Source: Candidatus Odyssella thessalonicensis (GTDB taxonomy: Bacteria > Pseudomonadota > Alphaproteobacteria > Bin65). From it: a stretch of DNA of 6,137 bases. Each line of letters opens with the position of its first letter. Position 1 is the stretch's first letter. The notes under the pieces are model-generated. The model had not been told where the DNA came from. It made no database searches and saw only the letters and a program-made list of their open reading frames with translations. The stretch covers positions 1-6,137 of the forward strand of contig SBBV01000290.1 of NCBI GenBank assembly GCA_005240015.1, read 5' to 3'. Position numbers and translations under genes: made by a program. Shown in pieces: positions 5,978-6,137 of the stretch.

Positions 5978-6137
5978 GCCCGCTCGCGCATCTCTTCCGC
6001 GGCTGCGTGCGCGCTTATCAGCTCGTGCTCTCGCCGCTGTTGGGCCGCCAATGCCGCTTCCTGCCAACCTGCTCGCATTACGCGATGGAGGCGCTCGAGC
6101 GCCTCCATCGCGTAATGCGAGCAGGTTGGCAGGAAGC
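5974..6137 (+). CDS. yidD: Membrane insertion efficiency factor YidD, 3' end replaced by fold-back
   Basis: YidD is a small membrane-associated protein that helps YidC/Sec insert inner-membrane proteins. The family signature is clear: RAYQLVLSPLLG, then QCRFLPTCSHYAMEALER with the characteristic PTCS (31-34). The start is TTG at 5974, overlapping the rnpA stop as TTGA, with AAGGA (5961-5965) 8 nt upstream; no in-frame ATG or GTG was found just upstream. Only about 41 residues are certainly native. Past 6096 the DNA is the exact reverse complement of what precedes it, so Glu42-Arg43 may be native (the family usually has ER here), but the following LHRVMRAGWQEA reading is spurious. The usual length is about 70-120 residues, so the C-terminus is missing. 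In many bacteria yidC follows; it lies beyond the break. Confidence 0.85.
   Translation, partial: MSPLAHLFRGCVRAYQLVLSPLLGRQCRFLPTCSHYAMEALERLHRVMRAGWQE
6056..6137. repeat. Perfect 82-bp palindrome at the sequence end
   Basis: The last 82 bases equal their own reverse complement, base for base. The left arm is 6056-6096, the right arm 6097-6137, and the centre is CTC|GAG with no loop. The left arm is ordinary yidD coding sequence, so the right arm is the anomalous part. The palindrome reaches the final base, so its true extent cannot be seen. The centre GGCGCTCGAGCGCC is itself palindromic and may be a native seed for the turn-around. Confidence 0.97.

Noticed and set aside
5411..6108. Minus-strand frames opposite rpmH, rnpA and yidD, including one starting MEALER at 6108
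   Set aside because: They are shadows of the conserved ribosomal module. The MEALER start arises only because the terminal palindrome puts the yidD sequence on both strands.
6097..6137. Closed-hairpin telomere of a linear replicon as the cause of the terminal palindrome
   Set aside because: The axis falls inside the coding region of yidD in a conserved module, which would truncate the gene. A fold-back or assembly artefact needs fewer assumptions.

Overview
This is a GC-rich window, roughly two-thirds G+C by eye. It looks like a chromosomal, housekeeping stretch from an alphaproteobacterium. The evidence is the rpmH-rnpA-yidD module, an L34 protein of alphaproteobacterial type, and a pair of palindromic repeats carrying CCTCATCCTGAGG and CCTCGAAGGAT ends, which resemble short intergenic repeats I know from Hyphomicrobiales (Bradyrhizobium-like) genomes. 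I cannot name a genus.

Layout. Positions 1-1798 (+) hold two tandem, gaplessly alignable EamA/DMT-family transporters, the first probably cut at its 5' end by the window edge. Positions 1799-1970 separate convergent transcription units and hold two inverted copies of a 56-bp palindromic repeat. On the minus strand, panC (pantothenate synthetase, 1971-2822) lies 2 bp behind an orphan membrane histidine kinase (2825-4225). Upstream of these, also on the minus strand, is a TVP38/TMEM64 (SNARE-associated/VTT) membrane protein (4284-5036). A 360-bp divergent intergenic region (5037-5396) carries a plausible sigma70-type promoter for the ribosomal module, a cluster of TTGGC/GCCAA half-sites and two other palindromic structures. 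On the plus strand follow rpmH (GTG start), rnpA (2 bp later) and the beginning of yidD (TTG start overlapping the rnpA stop).

The most striking signal is at the right edge. Positions 6056-6137 form a perfect 82-bp palindrome centred inside the yidD coding sequence. The sequence turns around on itself at CTC|GAG and runs back as its own reverse complement to the last base. This is most likely a fold-back chimera or assembly turn-around, not native DNA, so yidD after about codon 41-43 should not be trusted.

How the genes work together: rpmH, rnpA and yidD serve translation, tRNA 5' maturation and membrane-protein insertion. The kinase and panC appear co-transcribed and translationally coupled, which is an unusual pairing of a sensor with coenzyme A precursor synthesis. 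I found no defence system, CRISPR array, prophage, insertion sequence or tRNA. Apart from the terminal palindrome and the repeat pair, the region looks ordinary.
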